Assembly (NCBI GenBank): GCA_013816415.1
Contig: JACDEN010000181.1
Location: forward strand, 1-6,161
Source of the DNA: Planctomycetota bacterium
GTDB lineage: Bacteria; Planctomycetota; UBA11346
Reading direction: 5' to 3'
DNA length: 6,161 bases
Of the stretch, positions 1 through 5,677 are shown piece after piece. The notes beneath the pieces were generated by a model. It ran no database searches. It was not told where the DNA came from and worked only from the letters and a program-made list of their open reading frames with translations. The translations under genes were made by a program, and so were the position numbers. Numbering within the stretch: the stretch's first letter is position 1; the number at the start of each line of letters is the position of its first letter.

Positions 1-881
1 ATCTCACGGTGGCAGGTGCGCACGCCGGGCGGCATGTGCTCTGCGAAAAGCCGCTCGACGTGACGCTGGCCGCCGCAGCAGCGGCGGCCGAGGCCTGCCA
101 CGCTGCCGGCGTCCGGCTGTTCCCGGTGTTCCAGGGACGCTTCGGCGTGGCGCGCCATCTGCTGCAGGCAGTGCGTAGTGGACGTCTCGGCGACCTGGTG
201 AACGTGCGCGTGTCGATGAAGTGGCGACGTGACGATGCGTACTATGCGTCGGCGGCGTGGCGCGGCACGAGGCGGCTCGACGGCGGCGGCTGTCTGATCA
301 ACCAGGCGATCCACGGCATCGACCTCGCGCTCGCCGCCGCCGGACCCGCCGTCTCGGTCCAGGCGGAGGTCGCCAACCGCAGCCATCCGCATCTCGAGGT
401 CGAGGACACGGTGGCGCTGCTGCTGCGCCACCGCGACGGCGCCTTGACGATCTTCGAGGCGACGACCTCCACCGATCAGGAGCTGCCGATGGAGATCGAA
501 GCGACCGGCACCCGCGGCACCATCGCCATCGCCGGAAATGCCATCGTCCGCTGGCAGCTCGCCGACGGATCCGCGCCACCGACCCCTGAACCGGACGAAC
601 CGTCAGCGGAGGCACCAGAGACCGAGCACCGTTCGTGGAAGCATCGCCGCCAGTTCGCGGACGTGCTGCGCGCGCTCAAAGACGGCAGACAACCGACGGT
701 GGTCGTCGACGATGGACTGCGTGCACTCGCGACGGTCGAGGCCGCCTATGCGGCTGGTCGGCTCGGAGCGGCGGTCACGCCGAAGGAGTGGCCGACCGGG
801 GCGTGGGCCTCCACCAGGGCGAGAATGGCGATCGGCGGTGCTCGCATCATCGAAAACGCGACGAGCTGCGCCGCCACCTGA
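1..881 (+). CDS. Gfo/Idh/MocA family oxidoreductase (5' end outside window)
   Basis: NAD(P)-dependent sugar or cyclitol dehydrogenase of the Gfo/Idh/MocA family, expected in the cytoplasm. The frame is open to the left edge. A GTG at 9 lies mid-domain, before the EKP motif, so it is not the true start. Seen directly: the family's Glu-Lys-Pro motif at 45-53 (preceded by HVLC), whose Lys contributes to cofactor binding and catalysis. A GGG-C-LINQAIHGIDL segment at 282-323 follows; it is the family signature with the catalytic-site His (codon 312-314) and an Asp three residues later. The C-terminal half has the usual pattern, with HRRQFADVLRALKDGR and a final helix around LATVEAAYAAGR. About 293 residues are visible. 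Members usually have 330-390, so roughly 60-90 residues, including the GxGxxG Rossmann loop, lie upstream. It converges on the glycoside hydrolase gene with a 63-bp gap. Substrate cannot be assigned: the family covers inositol, glucose, xylose and many planctomycete paralogues. Confidence 0.93.
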   Translation, partial: LTVAGAHAGRHVLCEKPLDVTLAAAAAAAEACHAAGVRLFPVFQGRFGVARHLLQAVRSGRLGDLVNVRVSMKWRRDDAYYASAAWRGTRRLDGGGCLINQAIHGIDLALAAAGPAVSVQAEVANRSHPHLEVEDTVALLLRHRDGALTIFEATTSTDQELPMEIEATGTRGTIAIAGNAIVRWQLADGSAPPTPEPDEPSAEAPETEHRSWKHRRQFADVLRALKDGRQPTVVVDDGLRALATVEAAYAAGRLGAAVTPKEWPTGAWASTRARMAIGGARIIENATSCAAT

Positions 882-910
882 TCGCAGCAGCCCGCTGGTG
901 ATGTGCTTTC

Positions 911-926
911 CGCTGCATCGGCAGCG
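911..926. terminator. weak hairpin between convergent genes
   Basis: CGCTGC and GCAGCG form a 6-bp stem with an ATCG tetraloop in the 63-bp gap between two convergent stop codons (881 and 945). A second, 5-bp stem (CGCAC/GTGCG) overlaps its end. The location suits a bidirectional terminator, but there is no T-tract on either strand. This could be chance in GC-rich DNA. Confidence 0.25.
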
Positions 927-944
927 CACACGGGGGTGCGGGCG

Positions 945-3236
945 TCACGGCCTCGCCGCGTCCGCCTTGGGCACGTCCACCGTCAGATCGCAGACGCACA
1001 AGGTGCCGCCGTAGGTGTAGAATCCGATGCGATCTTGCCCTTCTCCTGTGAGCGGTTCCGGGTCGGTTGCTGAGAACACCTCGACCCCGTCGACGCGCAG
1101 CCGCAGGGCGCCGTGATCGTTTTCCACGACCACTCGGTAGGGCCGCCCGGGCTCGAGTCTCAGGTCGGCGCGCTCCGTCCCCGCCATCGGTTTTCCCGCG
1201 CGCAGCAGGCGCGTCATGGTGTTGCCCTTGCCGCCGAACTGGAAGAGGTAGCCGCTGCCGGCTCCGCCAGCGCCGGCGTTGAGCATGACGTCGAGGTCGC
1301 AGGGATGCTCGCTCGGAATCCATCCCACGAAATCGACGCGCACGCTGCCGGGAAAGCGCGGACGATGCAGCAGGGCTTCGCCTTCGGAATCGGCGGCCGC
1401 GGCGATCTGCAGGATCCCCTCGCGCGCGTCGACCAGTCCATCGAGGACGAACCAGTCACGCTGGCCGGCGGCGCCGAGGAGCCACGACCGGCGCCAGCGG
1501 TCGGAAGGCGGATCAGCCGCCGGCAGCACCGGTCTGGCGATCGCCACGGGAAGCACGTCGACGCGATCGATGCGGCAGGCCGCGTCGACTGTGAAAGGAG
1601 GCACCGCGACCATGAGGAACTGGCTCGAACCGCCGCTGATCGCAGGATCCGCGATCAACGACGCGCCGTCGCGGGGATCGATCCAATGCACCCGGTAGCG
1701 TCCCGGTCCAGGCTGGATGCGCACGGATTCCGCGGACGTCGGGTGTTCGTGGTCGACGACGTGGTGGAGGTACATGACCGTGGTCCGGGCATCGCCGAGG
1801 CAGTAGGCGCGGAACTGCTGCGACTGGCTCTCGACGGCCTGCGGCCGCATGGTGATCGGGAGGTCGCGCGAGAAGTCCTGGAGCACGCGGAAGTGCGCGC
1901 GGCTTTCCGGTCCGAGGTAGGCATTGGCGTTTCCCGGCAGCTCCAGCGATGGCGCCGTCTTGCGTCCCGACATGCTCCAGAACAGCATGCCCGACTCGTT
2001 CATGAACGCGGTCCACGCTGCCAGCCGCCACTTCACCGGATCGTCGTTCGACAGGGTGCTCTTGTTGCCGAATTCGCTGTACTGGACCACCTTCCCATAG
2101 GACTTGAGGACGCCGATCTGGCGGGCCAGCAGCGCGTCGACCTCGAAATCGGGGACCGCGACGTACTGATGCGGCACCACCAGGTCGCAGTAGTCCGCGG
2201 CGGGGCGCGAGAAGTTGGTGGTGATCATGTGGCGGTACGGATCGGCGCCGCGGATCACCTGGTACAGGTGGCGCAGGTAGTCGTCGGGTGCGTACGAATC
2301 CTCGTTGAAGATCTCCCAGATGTCGACGGAGCAGCCGTAGCGCGCGACGACGTAGCGGATGTACTGCTCCTGCTGCGCGAGATTGGCCGCGCCGAGGCTC
2401 TTGAAATCACTGAGGTCGACGACCGAGCCGAAGGCGTGCTCATCGCGGTTGTAGGCGCTCATGTCCTGGAACAGGATCGCCATCTCGCTGAAGCCGGCCG
2501 CGCGGTGCAGCGCGTACATGCGGTCGAGGCCGGCGGCGTTCTGCAGATCGTACCGGTCCGGATGCGCGCGGTCGGAGATGAGGTCGAGGGCGCACCCGGC
2601 CGTCGTTCCGGTCCCCAGCTGGACGCGCACCAGGTTGACCGCGCCGCTGAACGCCTGGCACCACTCGTCCACGCTGACGGTGCGCCAGGAGCCGTCGGGA
2701 TTGGGGCCGTCGCTATCGATCGTGGCGATCCCATGGCAGGTCTGCACGCCGATCGGATAGAACGGACGGCCGCTCTCGTATTCCATGCGAAAAGGGTTTC
2801 GCTGCGACAGCCTGAGGAAACCGTCGCCCATCGATCCTGCGCAATCGAACCGACCGGAGGCGTGCTCGTCGAAGCCGGGTCCGTCCAGTTCGAGCTGGTA
2901 GCGCCAGGCGCCTGATTCGCGCGGGACGAAGCGCACGCGCCAGTCGCCGGCGCCGTCATAGAAGCCGTCGACGGCGACATGGGCACCGGCGGGCGAGATG
3001 AAGTCGCCGCGCAGATGCGCATCCCTGAACGGATTGGCGACCGGGAGATCGCAATGCATGGCGGTTTCGAAGATGGCGTTCGCGCGTATCACCGCAGCGG
3101 CGGCGGGATTCCCGGACGATCGTTCCAGGCAGCCCTGGCTGAGCGCCAGCATCACCAGCACCGCGATGACGCGGCATGGCCGCGGCAGGCGTCGGGTCGC
3201 TGGAACACGCGCAGGCGCCATATCATCTTCAGGCAT
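945..3236 (-). CDS. Exported (probable lipoprotein) glycoside hydrolase: DUF5060-like, clan GH-A-like barrel, C-terminal beta-sandwiches
   Basis: Putative polysaccharide-degrading enzyme of 763 aa, likely exported and membrane-anchored. The ATG at 3236 was chosen because GGGAG lies 5 nt upstream and the protein then opens with a basic stretch (RRLPRPCR) and a hydrophobic core. A lipobox-like LSQGC follows at residues 32-36; Ser and Gln at -3/-2 are atypical. Residues ~52-132 resemble DUF5060 (NPFRD, GDFISP, GFYDGAGDWRVRFVP, SGAWRY). Residues ~136-460 look like a TIM barrel: WEIFNED places an acid/base candidate at Glu312, and VVQYSEFG a nucleophile candidate at Glu388, both as expected for retaining clan GH-A enzymes. 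Residues ~466-560 form a sandwich with YRVHWIDPRDG, like the domain that follows DUF4038-type barrels. Residues ~594-757 resemble a LamG/DUF1080-type jelly roll, perhaps glycan-binding. Both catalytic Glu are present, so the enzyme is probably active. CAZy family and substrate are unknown. It is transcribed divergently from the small membrane protein gene. Confidence 0.88.
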   Translation of the reverse strand: MPEDDMAPARVPATRRLPRPCRVIAVLVMLALSQGCLERSSGNPAAAAVIRANAIFETAMHCDLPVANPFRDAHLRGDFISPAGAHVAVDGFYDGAGDWRVRFVPRESGAWRYQLELDGPGFDEHASGRFDCAGSMGDGFLRLSQRNPFRMEYESGRPFYPIGVQTCHGIATIDSDGPNPDGSWRTVSVDEWCQAFSGAVNLVRVQLGTGTTAGCALDLISDRAHPDRYDLQNAAGLDRMYALHRAAGFSEMAILFQDMSAYNRDEHAFGSVVDLSDFKSLGAANLAQQEQYIRYVVARYGCSVDIWEIFNEDSYAPDDYLRHLYQVIRGADPYRHMITTNFSRPAADYCDLVVPHQYVAVPDFEVDALLARQIGVLKSYGKVVQYSEFGNKSTLSNDDPVKWRLAAWTAFMNESGMLFWSMSGRKTAPSLELPGNANAYLGPESRAHFRVLQDFSRDLPITMRPQAVESQSQQFRAYCLGDARTTVMYLHHVVDHEHPTSAESVRIQPGPGRYRVHWIDPRDGASLIADPAISGGSSQFLMVAVPPFTVDAACRIDRVDVLPVAIARPVLPAADPPSDRWRRSWLLGAAGQRDWFVLDGLVDAREGILQIAAAADSEGEALLHRPRFPGSVRVDFVGWIPSEHPCDLDVMLNAGAGGAGSGYLFQFGGKGNTMTRLLRAGKPMAGTERADLRLEPGRPYRVVVENDHGALRLRVDGVEVFSATDPEPLTGEGQDRIGFYTYGGTLCVCDLTVDVPKADAARP

Positions 3237-3241
3237 GGTCG

Positions 3242-3246
3242 CTCCC
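3242..3246 (-). promoter_or_regulatory. Ribosome binding site deciding the glycoside hydrolase start
   Basis: On the minus strand GGGAG lies 5 nt before the ATG at 3236. It supports this start over the Met five codons later (3221) and over the open frame continuing to 3578. That upstream stretch lacks recognisable protein character and would overlap the divergent gene. Confidence 0.65.
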
Positions 3247-3283
3247 GATCGGAACCGCGCACGGCGGTCGCCCGCGTCCGAGG

Positions 3284-3312
3284 AGCGTAGGCCGCAGCCG
3301 GAATTTGGCCAA
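3284..3312 (-). promoter_or_regulatory. possible sigma-70-like promoter for the glycoside hydrolase
   Basis: Minus strand: TTGGCC (4 of 6 to TTGACA), a 17-nt spacer, then TACGCT (3 of 6 to TATAAT). Transcription would start near 3277, giving a leader of about 40 nt before the ATG at 3236. The spacing is ideal but the hexamers are modest, so this is a suggestion. The -35 element lies inside the paired palindromes at 3305-3319. Confidence 0.3.
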
Positions 3313-3319
3313 TGGCCAT
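3305..3319. promoter_or_regulatory. Two overlapping 8-bp palindromes, possible operator
   Basis: TTGGCCAA (3305-3312) and ATGGCCAT (3312-3319) are each perfect palindromes and share one base. Together they make a 7-bp-spaced repeat of TGGCCA. They sit in the divergent intergenic region, about 70 bp before the glycoside hydrolase start and about 160 bp before the small membrane protein. That position would suit a regulator binding site, and they overlap the candidate -35. No regulator is assigned. Confidence 0.3.
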
Positions 3320-3410
3320 CTGATGGGATGCAGGCCCTGGAGCATCCGTTCGCGCCGTTCGCTGCGATGGATCCGTCGATCGCGCTCGCCCACCGCTTGA
3401 ACGTACCGGC

Positions 3411-3425
3411 CCGCGCTGAGCGCGG
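3411..3425. other. GC-rich inverted repeat in the divergent intergenic region
   Basis: CCGCGC and GCGCGG pair perfectly around a TGA loop (6-bp stem, 15 bp total). It lies 51 bp before the small membrane protein ATG. It could be an operator or an RNA hairpin in that gene's leader. No T-tract follows, so a terminator is unlikely. The rest of 3237-3476 also holds a 6-bp inverted repeat (GGATGC 3326-3331 / GCATCC 3342-3347) and nothing else recognisable. Confidence 0.3.
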
Positions 3426-3476
3426 TCGGGGACTTTGAACCTTCGGTGACGCGATGCGTTGTCTCATCGGGGCGCC

Positions 3477-3869
3477 ATGAAAAACAGGACATCCAAGAGC
3501 ATCCGGCGATGGCCCAGGTGGGAGGTCGCGTCCGTGGCCGCTGCCGCCATCGGGGCCGCGCATGTGGCGCTGGTCCACGCCTGGCTGCCCAACCGCGACC
3601 TGCGCGACCTGTTGAAGACCGTGGATTACCTCGGCCTGCAGGTCTTCGATCAGTGCGCATCGATCGGCATCGGTTTCCGCCGGTCATCGGCCGCGGAATT
3701 CTATCTGTTCGGGACGATGCAGTGGCTGCTCATCGGCTTCGTCTGGACCTGGCTGATCCTCGAACTCCGCCAGCGGAGGATGCGGTCGCTGCCGCATCGG
3801 TCGATCAGCAATGCCGCGACGCCGGATCCACAGGCTCCTCCTCCTCCTCCTCCTCCGCGCTCGCGCTGA
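3477..3869 (+). CDS. Small two-helix membrane protein of unknown function, Pro-rich tail
   Basis: A 130-aa protein I do not recognise. It has a basic N-terminus (MKNRTSKSIRRWPRW), a first membrane helix at ~16-37, and a polar middle segment with Cys60. A second helix follows at ~75-97 (FYLFGTMQWLLIGFVWTWLI), then a basic stretch (LRQRRMR) and a tail ending in seven consecutive prolines and RSR. The positive-inside pattern suggests N- and C-termini both in the cytoplasm and the ~38-74 segment outside. The ATG at 3477 was chosen as start; only a weak GGGG lies 4 nt before it. A TTG six codons upstream (3459) is the sole earlier alternative, since an in-frame TGA sits at 3447. Hydrophobicity and codon pattern support coding in this frame over the other long frame covering the same bases. 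It lies upstream of the SGNH hydrolase on the same strand, 209 bp away, possibly co-transcribed. Function unknown. Confidence 0.75.
   Translation: MKNRTSKSIRRWPRWEVASVAAAAIGAAHVALVHAWLPNRDLRDLLKTVDYLGLQVFDQCASIGIGFRRSSAAEFYLFGTMQWLLIGFVWTWLILELRQRRMRSLPHRSISNAATPDPQAPPPPPPPRSR
3837..3857 (+). repeat. CCT trinucleotide repeat encoding a proline run
   Basis: Six CCT codons followed by CCG encode seven prolines near the C-terminus of the small membrane protein. Gain or loss of whole triplets would alter only the length of the run, not the frame. Confidence 0.85.
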
Positions 3870-3919
3870 TCGCCGCGCGTCGCCACGGATGGCATGGGCG
3901 AATCGGTCATGGATGCGAG

Positions 3920-3955
3920 CGGTCGCGTCACGACCGGGTGGCCGGAGCGACTCCG
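3920..3955 (+). terminator. two adjacent small hairpins after the membrane protein gene
   Basis: CGGTCG/CGACCG (3920-3936, 5-nt loop) is followed by CGGAG/CTCCG (3943-3955, 3-nt loop), about 50 bp after the membrane protein stop. No T-tract follows either, so an intrinsic terminator is doubtful. They may be leader structure for the next gene or chance. Confidence 0.2.
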
Positions 3956-3981
3956 AGTCCGGCGCCAACAGCCAACACCGC

Positions 3982-3986
3982 AGGGA
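3982..3986 (+). promoter_or_regulatory. Ribosome binding site of the candidate leader ORF
   Basis: AGGGA lies 5 nt before the ATG at 3992. It is a better Shine-Dalgarno match than those before either flanking gene, and it is the main reason for taking the 25-codon ORF seriously. Confidence 0.45.
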
Positions 3987-3991
3987 TTTCC

Positions 3992-4069
3992 ATGATGTCT
4001 GATACAGGCACCGTGGTCGATCCGCCGCCGGATGCCTGCGACCTGTCATGCACTCCACGGCGACGCTAG
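3992..4069 (+). CDS. Candidate 25-aa leader peptide upstream of the SGNH hydrolase
   Basis: A short ORF running ATG-ATG-TCT to TAG, with a good AGGGA ribosome-binding site. The peptide starts MMSDTGTVV, continues DPPPD, and ends TPRRR. DPP, PPP and PPD are known EF-P-dependent ribosome-slowing contexts, which would fit a leader whose translation is sensed; that role is inference. The TAG (4067-4069) lies 9 nt before the SGNH hydrolase ATG, in the same frame, and within the loop of the hairpin at 4058-4077. A ribosome finishing this ORF would disrupt that hairpin. Against it: third-position GC is only about 64 percent by my count, Met-Met starts are cheap, and a 25-codon ORF arises easily by chance. 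The same frame is open further upstream to 3446, but that stretch shows no protein character. Confidence 0.3.
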   Translation: MMSDTGTVVDPPPDACDLSCTPRRR

Positions 4070-4077
4070 GGTCGCCG
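4058..4077 (+). promoter_or_regulatory. Hairpin immediately before the SGNH hydrolase start codon
   Basis: CGGCGAC (4058-4064) pairs perfectly with GTCGCCG (4071-4077) around a 6-nt GCTAGG loop, ending one base before the ATG at 4079. AGGG (4068-4071), 7 nt before the ATG, is the only Shine-Dalgarno-like sequence for that gene and is mostly in the loop. The structure could therefore modulate translation initiation or couple it to the leader ORF whose TAG is in the loop. The pairing is certain; the function is inferred. Confidence 0.45.
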
Positions 4078-4078
4078 C

Positions 4079-5614
4079 ATGTTCAAATCCTGCGTACGTG
4101 CGGCCGCCATCCTTTCATGCTCCTGCTGGTGCGCCGGAGCCACCTTCACGCCGCTGGCGAAGAACGGCGAAGACCAGGAGGCGATGCCGGGCATCTGGCT
4201 GCGTCCGGATCTCGGATCGGCCGCCCAGGTGGTGCCGCTGAAGACGCGGCTGTGGGCGACCAAGGAATCGGTGACCGGCGGAATGGCGCTGAAGGTCGTG
4301 CTCGCCCCGGGCAGCACCGGGATCATCGCCATGGAGCACGATGCCTATCCCGCGGGCAGCGCCGGCATCACCTTCTACGCGAAGGCCTCGCTGCCCGTGG
4401 TCGTGGTTGCCAAAGGCACGGAGAAATCCGTCGGTACGGCGTGGAGCAAGATCGATTTCAGTTGGGCCGAGCTCGGAACCACCTCCTCGTCTCCGAACGT
4501 CGATTGGCAGTTCGTCCTTTCGGTGAAGGGACCGATCACCACCGAGACCGCGGTCATCCTGGATCGCATGGGCGTCGAAAGCCCAGTCTTCGATGCGGCT
4601 CCGGCGCTCTCTCCGACGTCGGGCCCCGATTCGGTGTTCGATGGCGACACCATGCTCTACGGAGCTTCGAACCTGGCTCCCACGGTCGCGCGGCTGGCGG
4701 CGAAGCAGCCGTTCACGATCATCGGATTCGGGGATTCGGTGACCGCGGGCGTGCAGGCGTACCGCAGCACCTGGACGATGAGCCAGGCCGATTGCGCGCC
4801 GTACCTGTATTTTTCCCATCTCGCCCGACTGCTGAACGCGCGCTCCGGCTATGCGGGTGTGTCCTGGCTGCAGTCGGGCCACGGGGGATGGACGACCGCC
4901 ATGGGCCTGACGGTCGTCGACAGCGAGGTGGTCGCACCGGCGACCTCGAGCGATCTGGTCATCATCGAATACGGGGGCAACGATCTCGCCGCCGGCCACA
5001 CCATCGCGCAGCTCAAGGCCGACCTCAAGCAGGTGATCGCCCGTGTGAAGACCAAGACCAGCCAGATCATCCTCATGCCGGCCACCCTGAGCCAGTACGT
5101 GTTCGGCTACGAATCAGCACTCAACGCCATGGTGCAGGAGATCGTCGCCGAGGACTCCGTCGCCGGCGCCGATCTGGTGAAATTCATGGAGGGTCGCGGG
5201 ATCTCCTTCGGATGGGCCATGGAAGCCAATCAGGCGCACCCGGACATGATGGGGCACATCACCATCGCCGAGATGATCGCCCCCCTGCTCACCGGCGAGC
5301 ACATGGTGTATCCGTCCAACGGGACTCCGGTGGCGTCGACCACCGGCACCACCGGCTCGACCGGCACCGGTTCGACCAGCGCAACGGGTTCGACCAGCGG
5401 AACCTCGTCGACGAGCGGAACGACGTCGGGCTCCTCCGGTTCGTCCTCCACCGGCACGGCGACCGGCTCTGGTCCCGGCAGCGCGGGCAGCACCGTCGAC
5501 AGCGGAGGGAGCAGCACCTCGACCTGCGGCCTTGGCGGTGGACTGGCGATCGTTGCTGCGCTGCTGGTCATCCCACTGCGACGCCGCGCGCCGAGGGCGC
5601 AACCGCGGGTCTGA
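4079..5614 (+). CDS. Secreted SGNH/GDSL-family hydrolase with C-terminal Cys-type surface anchor
   Basis: Probable carbohydrate esterase of 511 aa acting outside the cytoplasm. The ATG at 4079 is preceded by an in-frame TAG 12 nt upstream. Residues 1-21 look like a signal peptide (MFKSCVR, then a short Cys-rich hydrophobic core, cleavage possible after AGA). Residues ~28-190 are a beta-rich domain that may bind carbohydrate. The SGNH domain spans ~210-415: block I FGDSVTAG with nucleophile Ser220; Gly in SGHGGW (266-271); block III YGGND with Asn301; block V HPDMMGH with His387. The residue three before His387, usually Asp, is Asn384, so a Ser-His dyad is possible. An N-terminal sandwich plus SGNH plus dyad recalls carbohydrate esterase family 2, but I cannot confirm membership. 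A Ser/Thr/Gly linker (~418-482) leads to Cys483-Gly, a hydrophobic helix and an RRRAPRAQPR tail: a signal, linker, helix and Arg-cluster sorting pattern. The gene converges on the AraC gene. Confidence 0.88.
   Translation: MFKSCVRAAAILSCSCWCAGATFTPLAKNGEDQEAMPGIWLRPDLGSAAQVVPLKTRLWATKESVTGGMALKVVLAPGSTGIIAMEHDAYPAGSAGITFYAKASLPVVVVAKGTEKSVGTAWSKIDFSWAELGTTSSSPNVDWQFVLSVKGPITTETAVILDRMGVESPVFDAAPALSPTSGPDSVFDGDTMLYGASNLAPTVARLAAKQPFTIIGFGDSVTAGVQAYRSTWTMSQADCAPYLYFSHLARLLNARSGYAGVSWLQSGHGGWTTAMGLTVVDSEVVAPATSSDLVIIEYGGNDLAAGHTIAQLKADLKQVIARVKTKTSQIILMPATLSQYVFGYESALNAMVQEIVAEDSVAGADLVKFMEGRGISFGWAMEANQAHPDMMGHITIAEMIAPLLTGEHMVYPSNGTPVASTTGTTGSTGTGSTSATGSTSGTSSTSGTTSGSSGSSSTGTATGSGPGSAGSTVDSGGSSTSTCGLGGGLAIVAALLVIPLRRRAPRAQPRV
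5333..5521 (+). repeat. Low-complexity Ser/Thr/Gly linker with 18-bp repeats
   Basis: The DNA encodes a Ser/Thr/Gly-rich linker with a 6-residue period (GSTSAT, GSTSGT, SSTSGT). At DNA level, GGTTCGACCAGCG recurs exactly 18 bp apart (5369 and 5387), with degenerate copies around it. It probably spaces the catalytic domain from the membrane helix or cell wall and may be glycosylated. Length variation between strains is likely. Confidence 0.8.
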
Positions 5615-5629
5615 GCGATCTGAGCGAGA

Positions 5630-5651
5630 GGATGGCAGGACGTCGCCATCC
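5630..5651. terminator. hairpin in the 54-bp convergent gap
   Basis: GGATGGC (5630-5636) pairs perfectly with GCCATCC (5645-5651) around an 8-nt loop, starting 16 nt after the SGNH hydrolase stop and lying just past the AraC stop on the other strand. Position and symmetry suit a bidirectional terminator; neither strand has a T-tract. Confidence 0.4.
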
Positions 5652-5677
5652 GTCATCCCCTCACTCCGTCATCCCCT
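5649..5677. repeat. 13-bp direct repeat at the 3' end of the AraC gene
   Basis: TCCGTCATCCCCT occurs at 5649-5661 and again at 5665-5677, separated by CAC (16-bp period). The right copy contains the AraC stop codon and its last two codons; the left copy lies just beyond it and overlaps the 3' arm of the hairpin. It looks like a small tandem duplication. Confidence 0.8.

Noticed and set aside
9..11. GTG at 9 as a true start of the oxidoreductase
   Set aside because: The frame is open to the edge, residues just before it (Leu-Thr) fit the family, and starting here would remove the entire Rossmann nucleotide-binding loop.
1113..2915. A 600-codon open frame on the plus strand, antisense to the glycoside hydrolase
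   Set aside because: It mirrors codon positions of a well-supported gene in GC-rich DNA. Its translation is rich in Arg, Asp, Val and His without domains or motifs, while the opposite strand has clear domains and catalytic residues.
3435..3464. TTGAAC (3435-3440) with TTGTCT (3459-3464) as a promoter for the small membrane protein
   Set aside because: The -10 match is poor and the start point would fall at or just before the ATG, leaving almost no leader. Not convincing.
3237..3578. N-terminal extension of the glycoside hydrolase to an upstream start at 3578
   Set aside because: The 114 extra residues have no recognisable character, would bury the signal peptide, and overlap the divergent gene. 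GGGAG supports the start at 3236.
3446..4069. A 207-codon open frame covering the small membrane protein in another frame
   Set aside because: It is Arg-rich and low in hydrophobic residues. Its SSSSSSS-ALALIAARR stretch looks like a sorting tail but is only the CCT repeat read out of frame. Only the last 25 codons are retained as a candidate leader ORF, on the strength of their own ribosome-binding site.
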